From positions 3,087,001 to 3,151,000 of the forward strand of contig NZ_CP025430.1 of NCBI RefSeq assembly GCF_002847445.1: a stretch of 64,000 bases of DNA, given 5' to 3'. Positions 43,839-53,175 of this stretch are shown here, piece by piece. Within the stretch, counting starts at the first letter, position 1, and every line of letters begins with the position of its first letter. The notes under the pieces were generated by a model. The model ran no database searches, was not told the origin of the DNA, and was given only the letters and a program-made list of their open reading frames with translations. This stretch comes from Paracoccus zhejiangensis (lineage in GTDB: Bacteria; Pseudomonadota; Alphaproteobacteria; Rhodobacterales; Rhodobacteraceae). The position numbers and the translations under genes were made by a program.

Positions 43839-45280
43839 CCGCCGATCAGGCCCTGGCTCAGCCACTGGATCGCTGCCGACAGCAGCGCGGCGGCGGGGAC
43901 CGTGACCAGCCATGCGGCGATGATCGAGGTCAGGTGGCTGCGGCGCACCAGCACGCGGCGGCGCACCTCGGCCGCAGGCAGGGCCTCGCGGCTTTTCCGG
44001 CGGCGGCGGTCGTGCCATTCGCGGAAGAAGCCGACCCCGAACACCCCGCCCACAGCGATATGGGTGGTGCTGACCGGCAACCCGGCCAGCGACGCGGCCA
44101 GCACCGTGATCGCCGTCCCCGACGAGACGCAGAAGGCCCGGACCGGGTTCAGCCTTGTGATGCCGCTGCCCACCATCTCGACCAGCTTGCCGCCGAAGAG
44201 AACCGTGCCTAGCGCGATCCCCGCCCCGGCCGCCAGCAGCGCCACCACGGGCAGATCGCCCGCCTGACCCGAGAGACGCGCGCCGTTCAGGATGACGGTC
44301 AGCGGCCCGGCGACATTGGCCGCGTCATTGGCGCCGTGGGCAAAGCCCATCAGCGCCGCCGAACAGAGCAGCGGCAGGCTGAACAGCTGCTTCAGCGCCA
44401 GCTTTTCGCGCCCCGCGCGGGCAATGCCTTCGGAGAGCCGCGCCACCGCCCAGTATTGCACGGCGACGGTGGCGGCGGCGGTGGCGATCAGCACCGGCAG
44501 CAGCGGCAGGCGCAGAAGCAGCAGGCCGAGATACAAAACGAACAGCGCGGCCAGCGCGGCGATCAGCCCCGGCAACCAGCGCCGGGCGGCGGCGATGCGA
44601 TCGGGGGCGTCGTTTACCTTGGCCCGGATCAGCGCGAGAAGTCCGGCGGCAATGGCGGCGGCGACCAGCGGGGCAGCGACCCAGCCGATGGCGATCGAGG
44701 CCACGCCCGACCAGACCAGCGCGCCCGGCCCATAGGCCAGGAGCCCGGCCCCGCCGATGGCACCGACAATGGAATGGGTGGTGCTGACCGGCAACCCGCG
44801 CCAGCTGGCAAAGCTGATCCAGATCGCTGCGCCCAGCAGGGCCGAGAGCATCACCTGGTCGGCCCCCTGCAGCGCGCCGCCGGTCTCGGCCGAGGCATGG
44901 ATGATCCCGCCCGAAATGCGCTCGGACACCGCGCCGCCGGCCAGGAGCGCGCCCAACACCTCGGCTGCGCCCACGATGATCAGCCCGGTGACCAGCGGCA
45001 CCGCGCCCGCGCCCACTGCCGGGCCAAGGGCGTTGGCCACATCGTTCGAGCCGATGGAGAGCGCCAGGTAGGCCGCGACCGCCATCGCCGCCGCGATCAT
45101 TGCCAGATCGGGCCGGCCGCCATATGCGCCGAGGGTCAAGAGCACGACTGCCGCGATGAAGATCAGCGCCGCGCCGATGGCCAGCACCGGTCGCGCCGCC
45201 TGAAGCTGCGCGATCTCGGCATTCGAGATGCGGTCCAGATCCTTGTCGAGAATGCGGAAGTCGGTGCCCGGGCGCGCCAT
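43835..45280 (-). CDS. pitA: Inorganic phosphate transporter (PiT family)
   Basis: 481 aa with two homologous halves, each with the PiT signature: [17 protein letters not shown] (residues about 77-93) and [15 protein letters not shown] (about 325-339), plus [14 protein letters not shown] and [14 protein letters not shown]. The cytoplasmic N-tail of 30 residues is charged. It imports phosphate, or metal-phosphate, with protons or sodium. No PhoU-like DUF47 partner gene is adjacent. It converges with pncB and is preceded, on the same strand, by the nudix gene 29 bp away. Confidence 0.94.
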   Translation of the reverse strand: MARPGTDFRILDKDLDRISNAEIAQLQAARPVLAIGAALIFIAAVVLLTLGAYGGRPDLAMIAAAMAVAAYLALSIGSNDVANALGPAVGAGAVPLVTGLIIVGAAEVLGALLAGGAVSERISGGIIHASAETGGALQGADQVMLSALLGAAIWISFASWRGLPVSTTHSIVGAIGGAGLLAYGPGALVWSGVASIAIGWVAAPLVAAAIAAGLLALIRAKVNDAPDRIAAARRWLPGLIAALAALFVLYLGLLLLRLPLLPVLIATAAATVAVQYWAVARLSEGIARAGREKLALKQLFSLPLLCSAALMGFAHGANDAANVAGPLTVILNGARLSGQAGDLPVVALLAAGAGIALGTVLFGGKLVEMVGSGITRLNPVRAFCVSSGTAITVLAASLAGLPVSTTHIAVGGVFGVGFFREWHDRRRRKSREALPAAEVRRRVLVRRSHLTSIIAAWLVTVPAAALLSAAIQWLSQGLIGG

Positions 45281-45309
45281 GGCTCAGGCCCTCGGGCGCG
45301 CAGGGCGGG

Positions 45310-45759
45310 TCATGCGGCCCGGGCCAGACCCTGCAGGATCTGCTTCAGCCCGGCTTCGTTCACCAGTTCGGCGGCCTGCCCGGGGGCGAACCATTCGCGG
45401 TGGCGTTCCTCGTATTCGGGATAGTCGTCGGCCAGTTCCAGCACCTCGACCGGGTAAAGCGCAACCTCGACCGGCACGGCAAAGCCCTTGTCCTGCCGCT
45501 TGTCGTAGCGGAACCGGCCGAGTTCTGTCATGCCGACCTTGCCGCGCACCCCGGCCTCTTCCCAAGCCTCCTGCAGCGCGGCATGGGCAAGGCTGCGTCC
45601 CTCCATCGGCCAGCCCTTGGGGATGACCCACCGCCCGGTGTCGCGGCTGGTGATCAGCAGCATCTCGCCCGTTTCGGCCTTCCGGCAGATCGCGCCGACC
45701 TGCAGCGCCGGGGGACGGCGGCCGAGAATCATGCGCAGCGAGCGGCTCAGCATGTTCAT
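45310..45759 (-). CDS. NUDIX hydrolase (diphosphoinositol-type)
   Basis: 149 aa. The nudix region is PKGWPMEGRSLAHAALQEAWEEAGV. Compared with the consensus, the first Glu is Arg and the Arg before the second Glu is Gln, but the metal-binding EAWEE is intact; this variant is common in the alphaproteobacterial GWPM subgroup. The substrate may be a diphosphoinositol or dinucleotide polyphosphate. Its ATG overlaps the arfB stop by four bases. Confidence 0.88.
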   Translation of the reverse strand: MNMLSRSLRMILGRRPPALQVGAICRKAETGEMLLITSRDTGRWVIPKGWPMEGRSLAHAALQEAWEEAGVRGKVGMTELGRFRYDKRQDKGFAVPVEVALYPVEVLELADDYPEYEERHREWFAPGQAAELVNEAGLKQILQGLARAA

Positions 45760-46178
45760 TCCTCGGCCTCCACCCTGCCACGCATCGATTTCACCTCGCC
45801 ACGCACCGCCTTGGCCTTCAACCGCCGCTTCTGGCTGCCAAGGGTGGGTCGCGTGGCAATGCGGCGCTTGGGTGCTTCGGTCGCGCGGCGGATCAGTTCG
45901 GCCAGCCTTTCGCGCGCCAGTTCGCGGTTGCGCGCCTGACTGCGGGTCTCCTGCGACAGGATCACCAGCGCGCCGTCAGTGGTCCAGCGCCGCCCGGCCA
46001 GCCGCTCGAGCCGGCGCTTCACCGGATCGGGCAGGTTCGGAGAGCGCGCGGCCTCGAAGCGAAGTTCGACCGCGGTTTCCACCTTGTTCACGTTCTGCCC
46101 GCCCGGTCCCTGCGACCGGGTGAATTGTTCTGTCAGCTCCCATTCCTCGATGGAGATGTTGTCGGTTATCTGAAGCAT
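45756..46178 (-). CDS. arfB: Peptidyl-tRNA hydrolase ArfB
   Basis: 140 aa from the ATG at 46178 (MLQITDNISIEEWELTEQF), which fits the family better than the one at 46202. The catalytic GGQ lies in RSQGPGGQNVNKVET, and the C-terminus is the basic tail (KRRIATRP, SQKRRLKAKAVRGEVKS) that enters the mRNA channel. ArfB frees ribosomes stalled at mRNA ends. It is coupled to the nudix gene (ATGA). Confidence 0.95.
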   Translation of the reverse strand: MLQITDNISIEEWELTEQFTRSQGPGGQNVNKVETAVELRFEAARSPNLPDPVKRRLERLAGRRWTTDGALVILSQETRSQARNRELARERLAELIRRATEAPKRRIATRPTLGSQKRRLKAKAVRGEVKSMRGRVEAEE

Positions 46179-46259
46179 GGCCACAAGATATGGCCGGTTC
46201 ACGCCCCATTCAAAGCGAGAATGTTTAAGCTGGCGTAAATTTGTGCAGAAATTTATCTA

Positions 46260-47099
46260 CTATTCGCTTTCCGGCCAATGCGCGAAGGGCAGCACCGCGC
46301 CGTTCCGCCGGCTTTCCGCCACGCGCGACAGGTCGACCTCGGCCATGACCCAGCCCGGCTGGTCCATGCCGCCTTCGGCGATGACCCCGCTTTCGGGCCA
46401 GAACCCGTCCGGCGGAGCATAGATCGCCGCGCGGCCGCGATTCTCGTCGATGGCAGGGTTCCAGTCGCAATCGCCAACCGTCGGCGCCTGCACCACCACG
46501 CATTGCCCCTCGAGCGCGCGGGCCATGGCGCCGATGCGCACCCGGTTGAAGCCCGCGACGGTATCGGTGCAGCTGGGCACCAGCAGCAGTTCCGCCCCGG
46601 CCTCGACCAGCCGCCGGCCCAGCAGCGGGAACTCGCTGTCATAGCAGATCAGGATGCCGATGCGCCCGAGGCTGGTGTCAAACACCTGCAGGCCCGGCCC
46701 GCCGGTGACATGCCAGTCCTCGCGCTCGAACCGGGTCATCACCTGCTTGTCCTGATGCCCGATCCGGCCATCGGGACCGTAGAGCACCGCGCGATTCACC
46801 GGTCGCGCGCCAGCGAAATGCGGACCCGAGGCGGCAAGGATGTGGCAGTCGAACCGCCGCGCCAGTTGCGCGTGCAGATCAGCCACCGCCTCCGCATGCC
46901 GCGCGACCTCGTGGAGCGAGCTTTCCAGCGCGCCCGCCACCTCGCGCCCGCCGAGGCTCGCCAGTTCCATCGCGCCATATTCGGGAAAGACCAGCAGATC
47001 GGCGCCATCGGCCTCCTCGACCCAGCGGGTCAGCTTGGCCTCGTAATCGGCAAAGCTGTCGAACCAGTCGAACGGATATGCGGCGGCGGCGATCTTCAT
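46260..47099 (-). CDS. Carbon-nitrogen hydrolase (nitrilase superfamily)
   Basis: 279 aa from the ATG at 47099 (MKIAAAAYPFDWF). The Glu-Lys-Cys triad is visible: FPEYGAME, HQDKQVMTRFE and ILICYDSEFP. It is an amidase-type member rather than a true nitrilase; the substrate is unknown. It overlaps the GNAT gene upstream by four bases (ATGA), and pairs of an amidase-type hydrolase and an acetyltransferase also occur as fusions in other bacteria, suggesting that they work on one small molecule. Confidence 0.9.
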   Translation of the reverse strand: MKIAAAAYPFDWFDSFADYEAKLTRWVEEADGADLLVFPEYGAMELASLGGREVAGALESSLHEVARHAEAVADLHAQLARRFDCHILAASGPHFAGARPVNRAVLYGPDGRIGHQDKQVMTRFEREDWHVTGGPGLQVFDTSLGRIGILICYDSEFPLLGRRLVEAGAELLLVPSCTDTVAGFNRVRIGAMARALEGQCVVVQAPTVGDCDWNPAIDENRGRAAIYAPPDGFWPESGVIAEGGMDQPGWVMAEVDLSRVAESRRNGAVLPFAHWPESE

Positions 47100-47680
47100 A
47101 GGGCGCGCATCCAGAATTGCAGCGGCTTCTCGGTCACCCCGGACTGTCCGCGATCCTTCCACGAAAACCGGGCCACCACGCCGGGCAGCGGGGCATAGCC
47201 GCGTTTCTGCCAGAAGCTGCTCAGGGGTCGGTAATCGGCGGGACGGTCGGGATGGTCCTCGGGCCGGATCACGCTGCAGAAGGCGCTGTAGCGCGCGCCG
47301 AGCGAACGCGCATGGGCCTCGCGCGCGTCGAAGAAGGCATGGCCCAGCCCGTGCCCGCGATATTCGGGCAGCAGCACCGATTCGGCGCAATAGAAGATGT
47401 CGTCCAGCGGCTCGGGCCGGTCGCGGAAGGCCAGGGCGAAATCCGCCGCATGGTCGCGCATCGGCGCACCGGTCGAGGCGCCGACGATCCGCCCCTGATC
47501 CTCGGCCACCACCACCACCGCACCGGGCGACTGGTAGGCCTTCAGGTAGTCACGCTCGTAGTCGAGATCGCCGTCATAGAGATAAGGCCAGTCGCGGAAC
47601 ACCGCGATGCGCAGCCGCGCCACGTCCTCCAGCGCGTCGGCCAGCGCCGCACCTGTCAGGACGCGGGCGGCGACGCTCAT
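47096..47680 (-). CDS. GNAT-family N-acetyltransferase
   Basis: 194 aa. The acetyl-CoA motif region is LLPEYRGHGLGHAFFDAREAHAR (residues about 108-130), with the upstream strand VVVVAEDQGRIVGASTG. Members of this subgroup start with a tightly conserved LRIAVFRDWPYLYDGD block, also present here. It is coupled by four-base overlaps to the SnoaL gene before it and the nitrilase-type gene after it. The substrate is unknown. Confidence 0.9.
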   Translation of the reverse strand: MSVAARVLTGAALADALEDVARLRIAVFRDWPYLYDGDLDYERDYLKAYQSPGAVVVVAEDQGRIVGASTGAPMRDHAADFALAFRDRPEPLDDIFYCAESVLLPEYRGHGLGHAFFDAREAHARSLGARYSAFCSVIRPEDHPDRPADYRPLSSFWQKRGYAPLPGVVARFSWKDRGQSGVTEKPLQFWMRAL

Positions 47681-48078
47681 GCGCTGACCTGCCGGGTCCA
47701 GTCGGCAACGTTGTAATAGGTGGTGACGCGGGCGATCTTGCCGTCGCGCAGGGTGAAGAAGGACCCGGCCGGCAGGCGATAGGTCTGGCCGCGCGCCGGC
47801 GGCAAGCCCTCGTCGGTCTTCAGATAGGTGCCGTTCACGATGAATTCTGCCGCCGCCCGGTCGCCCGATTCATTGGCGAACACCACCAGATCGGTCAGGT
47901 TCTCGCGATAGCTTTCTGTCATATGGGCGTTGAATTCCGCGAACAGCGCCTTGCCGCGGCGGATCTGGCCCTCGTTCACGTGATGCTCGACCTCGTCATG
48001 CAGCAGCGCCAGCATGTCATCGGTGCGGCCCTCGTTGAAGGCGGTGAAATAGCTCTGGATCAGGGTTTTCGCGTCCAT
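47677..48078 (-). CDS. SnoaL/NTF2-like small protein (ketosteroid isomerase fold)
   Basis: 133 aa from the ATG at 48078 (MDAKTLIQSYFTAFNEG). The NTF2 pattern is visible: a helix pair with AFNEGRTDDMLALLHDEVEHHVNEG, then beta strands ending GSFFTLRDGKIARVTTYYNV. It may be an isomerase, a hydrolase or a binding protein. It heads a four-gene run with GNAT and nitrilase-type genes, all overlapping by ATGA, which makes a common pathway likely though unnamed. Confidence 0.85.
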   Translation of the reverse strand: MDAKTLIQSYFTAFNEGRTDDMLALLHDEVEHHVNEGQIRRGKALFAEFNAHMTESYRENLTDLVVFANESGDRAAAEFIVNGTYLKTDEGLPPARGQTYRLPAGSFFTLRDGKIARVTTYYNVADWTRQVSA

Positions 48079-48223
48079 CGGAACCTCAATTTGCCGTTGA
48101 CCGGGTCTAGCCCGCAGGGGCGCGGAAGTCACCTCACCCCTTGGGACCAGAGCCTCGGTTAACCGGCTGTTCATGCGCCTGCGCTAGAAGGTCAACGGTC
48201 AGGCGCGGAAATCGGGGGCCTCG

Positions 48224-50314
48224 TTGCGCGGAGAGTCGGAGACAGGCGAGGAGGGGGGCGAGGGCGAGGTTGCGGCGCTGCAGGCCGCGCTGAGGGATTG
48301 TGTCCTGGCGCTGCGCCAGGAACAGCCGGCCATGCCCGGCCTGCAGGACCTGCCGCCCGCCTCGGCTTGGTTGATCCAGCGGCTTGTTGAAGAGATCGCT
48401 GCCAGCCAGCGGCGCCTGCAGGGCTTCCGCGAGGCGGTCGATACGATCCGCGACGGATTCGCGATCTTCGACCCGGATCTTGCGCTGACCTTCAGCAACC
48501 GGTCGTTCCGCAGCTTTTTCGAGCCGGTGATTACCTGCGATCCCGGCGTCAGTTTGCTGCATCTGGTGCAAGAGGCGGCGCGGCATCACCTGATCGATCT
48601 CGATGCCGCGACGTTGGAGGCATGGGGCGAGCAGGTGGCCCGGAATGATGGGCGCGCCTCGGTCGCCTCGATCGCCGATGGGCGCAAGTATCGCTGGTAC
48701 ACCAAGCGCGACAGCCACGGCAACCTGATCTACCTGGCGAGCAATGTGACGGTCGAGATCGACCGCCAGCAGGCGCTGGCGGCCGCGCAGAAGGCGGCCG
48801 AACAGGCGGCCGAGGCCAAGACCAAGTTCCTGACCCATATGAGCCACGAATTGCGCACGCCGATGAACGGCATCCTCGGGATGGCCGAATTGCTGTGCGA
48901 CAGCGATCTGGCCGGCGAGTGCAAGGTCTTCGCCGAAACCATCCGCAGTTCGGCCGAGGCGCTGTTACACCTGATCAACGATGTGCTGGAATTCACCCGT
49001 GGCCAGCATCACGGCATCCAGGTCAACCACAACGTCTTCGATCTGGAATGGCTGGCGGCCGAGGTGGTGACCCTGCTGCATCCCAATGCTGCGGCCAAGG
49101 GGTTGCGGCTCACGATGTCTTATGACCCGCTGACACCGGCCAGCTTTCACGGCGATGCCGGGCGCATCCGGCAGATCATGCTGAACCTGCTCGGGAATGG
49201 CATCAAGTATACGCCCGAAGGGGCAGTGCAACTGCGCATCCTGCAGCAGCGCAATCAGGTCGTGCTGACCGTCGAGGATAGCGGGCCGGGCATCCCCGAG
49301 GACAAGGTCGACACCATCTTCGAGAAGTTCAGCCAGTTGGGCGAGCCGGCGATTGCCGAGCGCAATGGCAGCGGGCTGGGCCTGGCCATCACAGCCCAGC
49401 TTGTGCAGGCCATGGATGGCCAGCTGTGGCAGACGAACCTGCCCGATGGTGGGTCTTGCTTCGGTGTCAGTCTGCCCTTGCCACCGGCAACCAAGCTGCC
49501 GCGTCGCGTTCCGGGCGACATTCCCGGGGGCAAGCTTCTGGTGATGATCCAGCCTGACCCGGGAACCCGTCGCCGGCTGCACCGCACGCTTGGCGCGGCC
49601 GGGCTGAGGGCTCGGATCGTTGCCGATGCGGCGGCGGCGGTGGAATCGATCCGCCGCTATGGCCGGGCGCGCTGGGTCTTGATCTATGACGACAATCCCG
49701 GAGAGCCCCCGGCTCTGGCGATGGAGCGGCTAGAGGTCCTTGGCCGGGCGGTCGAGTTCTGGCTGGTGGTCGGCGCGCTTCGGCCCTCGATCGACCCCGG
49801 CCGCTTCACCAAGATCCTGCGTCTGCCCTTCACCCGGCAGGCGGTCGGCGTCGAGATCCGCGAGGCGCTGGCCAGCGAATTGCAGGCGATGCCCGGCCCG
49901 ATGCGCCGGATGCGGGTGCTGATCGCCGATGACAATGCCACGAACCGGCTGATCATCGAAAAGATGCTGCGCGACTGCAACATCGACCTGGTCAGCGCGC
50001 AGGACGGCAAGGAAACCGTGGAATTGTGGAGCCGGTATCGGCCCGACCTGATCCTGATGGACATCTCGATGCCGATCATGGACGGGCGCGAAGCCAGCCG
50101 CACCATCCGCGAGATCGAGGCGCGCGAGCATCTGCCCCGGACCAGCATCGTCGCGGTCACCGCCGACGCGGTGCGGCAGGACGGCAATGGCGTGGCCGAA
50201 TTCGGCATCAACGAGGTGGTGGTCAAGCCGATCCGCCGCAGCGTGCTCTTGTCGCTGATCCGCCGCTTTCGCCCCGATCTGGTCCTGCCGCCGATCCCCG
50301 ATCATCTGGTTTGA
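48224..50314 (+). CDS. Hybrid sensor histidine kinase with a degenerate and a complete receiver domain
   Basis: About 696 aa if it starts at the TTG at 48224; the first ATG is 36 codons later, so the start is uncertain. Order: N-terminal coil, PAS-like domain (GFAIFDPDLALTFSNRSF), coiled helix, HisKA with His208 (HMSHELRTPMNGI), HATPase (NLLGNGIKYTPEG, DSGPGIPED, GSGLGLAI), a receiver-like stretch with no phospho-acceptor (about residues 425-540), and a receiver with Asp613 (LILMDISMPIMDG) and Lys (VVVKPIRR). No membrane helices are seen, so it is cytoplasmic. No output regulator is adjacent. Confidence 0.92.
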   Translation: MRGESETGEEGGEGEVAALQAALRDCVLALRQEQPAMPGLQDLPPASAWLIQRLVEEIAASQRRLQGFREAVDTIRDGFAIFDPDLALTFSNRSFRSFFEPVITCDPGVSLLHLVQEAARHHLIDLDAATLEAWGEQVARNDGRASVASIADGRKYRWYTKRDSHGNLIYLASNVTVEIDRQQALAAAQKAAEQAAEAKTKFLTHMSHELRTPMNGILGMAELLCDSDLAGECKVFAETIRSSAEALLHLINDVLEFTRGQHHGIQVNHNVFDLEWLAAEVVTLLHPNAAAKGLRLTMSYDPLTPASFHGDAGRIRQIMLNLLGNGIKYTPEGAVQLRILQQRNQVVLTVEDSGPGIPEDKVDTIFEKFSQLGEPAIAERNGSGLGLAITAQLVQAMDGQLWQTNLPDGGSCFGVSLPLPPATKLPRRVPGDIPGGKLLVMIQPDPGTRRRLHRTLGAAGLRARIVADAAAAVESIRRYGRARWVLIYDDNPGEPPALAMERLEVLGRAVEFWLVVGALRPSIDPGRFTKILRLPFTRQAVGVEIREALASELQAMPGPMRRMRVLIADDNATNRLIIEKMLRDCNIDLVSAQDGKETVELWSRYRPDLILMDISMPIMDGREASRTIREIEAREHLPRTSIVAVTADAVRQDGNGVAEFGINEVVVKPIRRSVLLSLIRRFRPDLVLPPIPDHLV

Positions 50315-50395
50315 CCGGCAGCGACGGTGCTTGCATTCCCGGCCTGAAGCGTTAGCTGCGATCTGGCAGGACAGCGAAACGGGAAGAGGGTGAAG

Positions 50396-51811
50396 ATGGA
50401 TCAGACACAGCCGCAGGGCTATCGCGAGATCACCTGTTTCAAGGCCTATGACATGCGCGGCCGGCTGGGCGTCGATCTGGATGCCGATATCGCCTGGCGC
50501 GTCGGCCGCGCCTTCGCCCAGGGCCGCGAGGCCCGGCGGGTGGTGGTCGGCCGCGACAGCCGTGCCTCGTCACCCGAACTCGCGGCGGCGCTGATCCGAG
50601 GTCTGACCGAGGGCGGGGCAGATGTGCTGGACCTTGGCCTTGCCGGCACCGAAGAGGTCTATTTCGCCACCGGCGAGACCGGCGCCGATGGCGGGATCGA
50701 GGTGACCGCCTCGCATAACCCCATCGACTATAACGGCATGAAGCTGGTCGGCCCCGGTTCCGCGCCGCTGGACCCGGAAACCGAATTGCCGGCGCTCGCG
50801 GCGCTGGCGCGCTTGGGCGATTTCACCGCCGCGGCGCGGCAGGGCGATGTGCTGGACGGCCGCGCGCTGCGCACCGACTATGCCCGCGCGGTGGTCGATT
50901 TCGTCGATGTCGCGGCGCTGCGTCCGATGACCATCCTCGTCAATGCCGGCAATGGCACTGCCGGCCCGACCTTCGATGCGATTGCTGCGGAACTGGCCGC
51001 GCGCGGCGCGCCGCTGACCTTTGTCCGGGTGAACCATCAGGTCGATCCGGGCTTCCCGAACGGCATCCCGAACCCGCTTTTGCCCGAGAACCAGCCGATG
51101 ACCGCCGAGGCGGTGCGGGCGGCCGGCGCCGATCTGGGCGTGGCCTGGGATGGCGATTTCGACCGCTGCTTCTTCTTCGACGCTGACGGGAATTTCATCC
51201 CCGGCGAGTATATCGTCGGTCTTTTGGCGGCGGCCTTTCTGGAGAAGATGCCGGGCGAGAAGATCGTCCATGACCCGCGCGTGGTCCTGAACACCCGCGC
51301 CGTCATCGCCGGGGCTGGCGGGAGTGCGGTGCAGTCCAAGACCGGTCATGCCTTCATCAAGCAGACCATGCGCGAAGAAGGCGCGATCTATGGCGGCGAG
51401 ATGTCGGCGCATCACTATTTCCGCGACTTCTTCTTCTGCGACAGCGGAATGATCCCCTGGCTTCTGGTGGTCGAGCTGCTGTCGCGCAAGGGAGTGTCGC
51501 TGGCGGATCTGCTGGCCGAGCGGATGCGGATGTTCCCCTCCTCGGGCGAGATCAATTTCGTTCTCGACGATCCGGCTGCGGCGATTGACCTGGTGGTCGC
51601 GGAGTTTGGCCCCAAGGCCCTGCGGCGCGAGGATCAGGACGGGCTATCGCTGGAATTTCGGGACTGGCGCTTCAACCTGCGCCGCTCGAACACCGAGCCG
51701 CTGGTGCGGCTGAACGTCGAATCCGCCGGCGACCCGGCGCTGGTCCAGCGCCGGCAGGCCGAGATCGCGGCGCTGCTTCAGGCCGGATCGTCGAAGCCGA
51801 AGGACACGTAA
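50396..51811 (+). CDS. manB: Phosphomannomutase/phosphoglucomutase
   Basis: 471 aa from the ATG at 50396, behind a strong GGGAAGAGGGTG site. The catalytic phosphoserine is Ser106 (VTASHNPIDYNG), the metal loop is WDGDFDRCFF, the sugar loop is GGEMSAHHYF and the phosphate-binding end is RRSNTEPLVRLNVE. It interconverts mannose- or glucose-6- and 1-phosphates for GDP-mannose or related donors. It leads into the polysaccharide block and overlaps the convergent sulfotransferase gene by 34 bases. Confidence 0.94.
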   Translation: MDQTQPQGYREITCFKAYDMRGRLGVDLDADIAWRVGRAFAQGREARRVVVGRDSRASSPELAAALIRGLTEGGADVLDLGLAGTEEVYFATGETGADGGIEVTASHNPIDYNGMKLVGPGSAPLDPETELPALAALARLGDFTAAARQGDVLDGRALRTDYARAVVDFVDVAALRPMTILVNAGNGTAGPTFDAIAAELAARGAPLTFVRVNHQVDPGFPNGIPNPLLPENQPMTAEAVRAAGADLGVAWDGDFDRCFFFDADGNFIPGEYIVGLLAAAFLEKMPGEKIVHDPRVVLNTRAVIAGAGGSAVQSKTGHAFIKQTMREEGAIYGGEMSAHHYFRDFFFCDSGMIPWLLVVELLSRKGVSLADLLAERMRMFPSSGEINFVLDDPAAAIDLVVAEFGPKALRREDQDGLSLEFRDWRFNLRRSNTEPLVRLNVESAGDPALVQRRQAEIAALLQAGSSKPKDT

Positions 51812-53175
51812 TCGCGCAGATAGGCTGCCTTGGCGGCCTTCTGCAGCGCCGGATCGGCAAGGAAATCGGGGAAGCTCGCGGCTGCGGGCGGACCGGCCTT
51901 TGTAGCGTCGAGCCCCACCGAAGCCGCGAGCCACGGGATTTCCTCGGCCAGCCGATCCTCGCGCAACAGCAGGTCGGGCGTGGCAAATCGGGCAAAGCCG
52001 GCCAGCACCTCGGTCTGGCTGGCCCAGCCCGGATGGGTGCTGAGCGTGGTCTGGCCGTTCAGGTTGCGTTTGAGGAAGTTCAGGAAATCGGCAAACAGCG
52101 CCGCCGACTGGTCGGCGCCCATGTCAGCCAGCGCTGCATCCTCGGGCAGCGGCACGCGATGCAGATCGCGCATCAGCTGCCGCAGCTCGGCATTCTCGCC
52201 CTGGGTCAGCGCGCGGAAGGCGGTCCAGGCCCGGCGCAGCGGGTGGCGCAGCACGGTAAAGCTGCGATGGCCGGGATGGGCGCGCTTCCACTGGCGCAGG
52301 CTGTTCTGGGTGAAATCCCCGGCCATCGGGCCAAGCCCGGCCAGCCAGTCGCGCAGCGCATCGCTTGGCCCGCCCCGCACCGGCATGAAGACCAGCCCCG
52401 CCCCGGCCTCGGCCGCGAGGAAGGAGGGGACGGCCGGGCCGCGACGCGGCTCGAAGGTCGGGATACGCGACAGGCCGAACGGGTCCATCGCCGCCAGCGC
52501 CGCCTGCATCTCGTCGATGTTTTCGACCTTCTCGGCCATCTCGCGCGGGTTCTGCGGCACCTGGTCATTCGCCGGCTGGAGCTTGTCCAGATCGTCGCGG
52601 CCCAGCCAGTGCATCATTCCCGTCATCACCTCGGCATCCCGCAGGTCGTCATAGGTCAGCCAGAAGGCGGTCTGGCCGGTCACCTGCAAGCCGCGCTGGA
52701 CGCGGGCGAGGAAGTCCTCGATCTCGCCCAGCATCCGGCGGAACTCGTCGCCGGCAAAGCGGATCCTGGCGGGAATCGGGGTCTCTGTCTGGTTCAGCTT
52801 CCACTGGTTCGTTTCCCAGGCCAGCCGGGTCGAGACATAGCTGTCCAGCGGGTTGCGGGTCAGGATGATCTTGGCACAGCTGCGCTCGGCCATGATCGCG
52901 TCGAACACGCGCGGGTCGTGATCGTGGAAATAGCGAAAACCGGGCAGGTGGCCGGGCTTCTCCATCAGCAGTGCCAGAAGCTTCAGCGGATCGGCCTCGC
53001 GTTCGGCCATGGTCAGCCCGCGCAGCTTGTCGACATCGGGCCAGCCCAGCATATAGGGGTTGAAGGCCTCGCCAAAGCAGGTGACGCCCTTGACCGCGTT
53101 CATCGTCGCCTCGAGCAGGTTCGAGCCGGTGCGCATCTCGGCGAAGATGACAAAGCTGCGGAAATCCTGGCTCAT
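51778..53175 (-). CDS. Sulfotransferase-family protein with two sulfotransferase-like halves
   Basis: 465 aa, about twice a minimal sulfotransferase. The N-half has the PAPS site FVIFAEMRTGSNLLEATM (5'-phosphosulfate loop) and IILTRNPLDSYVSTRLAWETNQW (3'-phosphate site), as in NodH-type enzymes. The C-half (from about residue 255) has FTVLRHPLRRAWTAFR and resembles a second, less complete sulfotransferase of the carbohydrate type. It is the last gene of the leftward polysaccharide run and overlaps the GT14-like gene by four bases. It probably sulfates the glycan or lipid made by its neighbours, using PAPS. Confidence 0.8.
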   Translation of the reverse strand: MSQDFRSFVIFAEMRTGSNLLEATMNAVKGVTCFGEAFNPYMLGWPDVDKLRGLTMAEREADPLKLLALLMEKPGHLPGFRYFHDHDPRVFDAIMAERSCAKIILTRNPLDSYVSTRLAWETNQWKLNQTETPIPARIRFAGDEFRRMLGEIEDFLARVQRGLQVTGQTAFWLTYDDLRDAEVMTGMMHWLGRDDLDKLQPANDQVPQNPREMAEKVENIDEMQAALAAMDPFGLSRIPTFEPRRGPAVPSFLAAEAGAGLVFMPVRGGPSDALRDWLAGLGPMAGDFTQNSLRQWKRAHPGHRSFTVLRHPLRRAWTAFRALTQGENAELRQLMRDLHRVPLPEDAALADMGADQSAALFADFLNFLKRNLNGQTTLSTHPGWASQTEVLAGFARFATPDLLLREDRLAEEIPWLAASVGLDATKAGPPAAASFPDFLADPALQKAAKAAYLRDYVSFGFDDPA

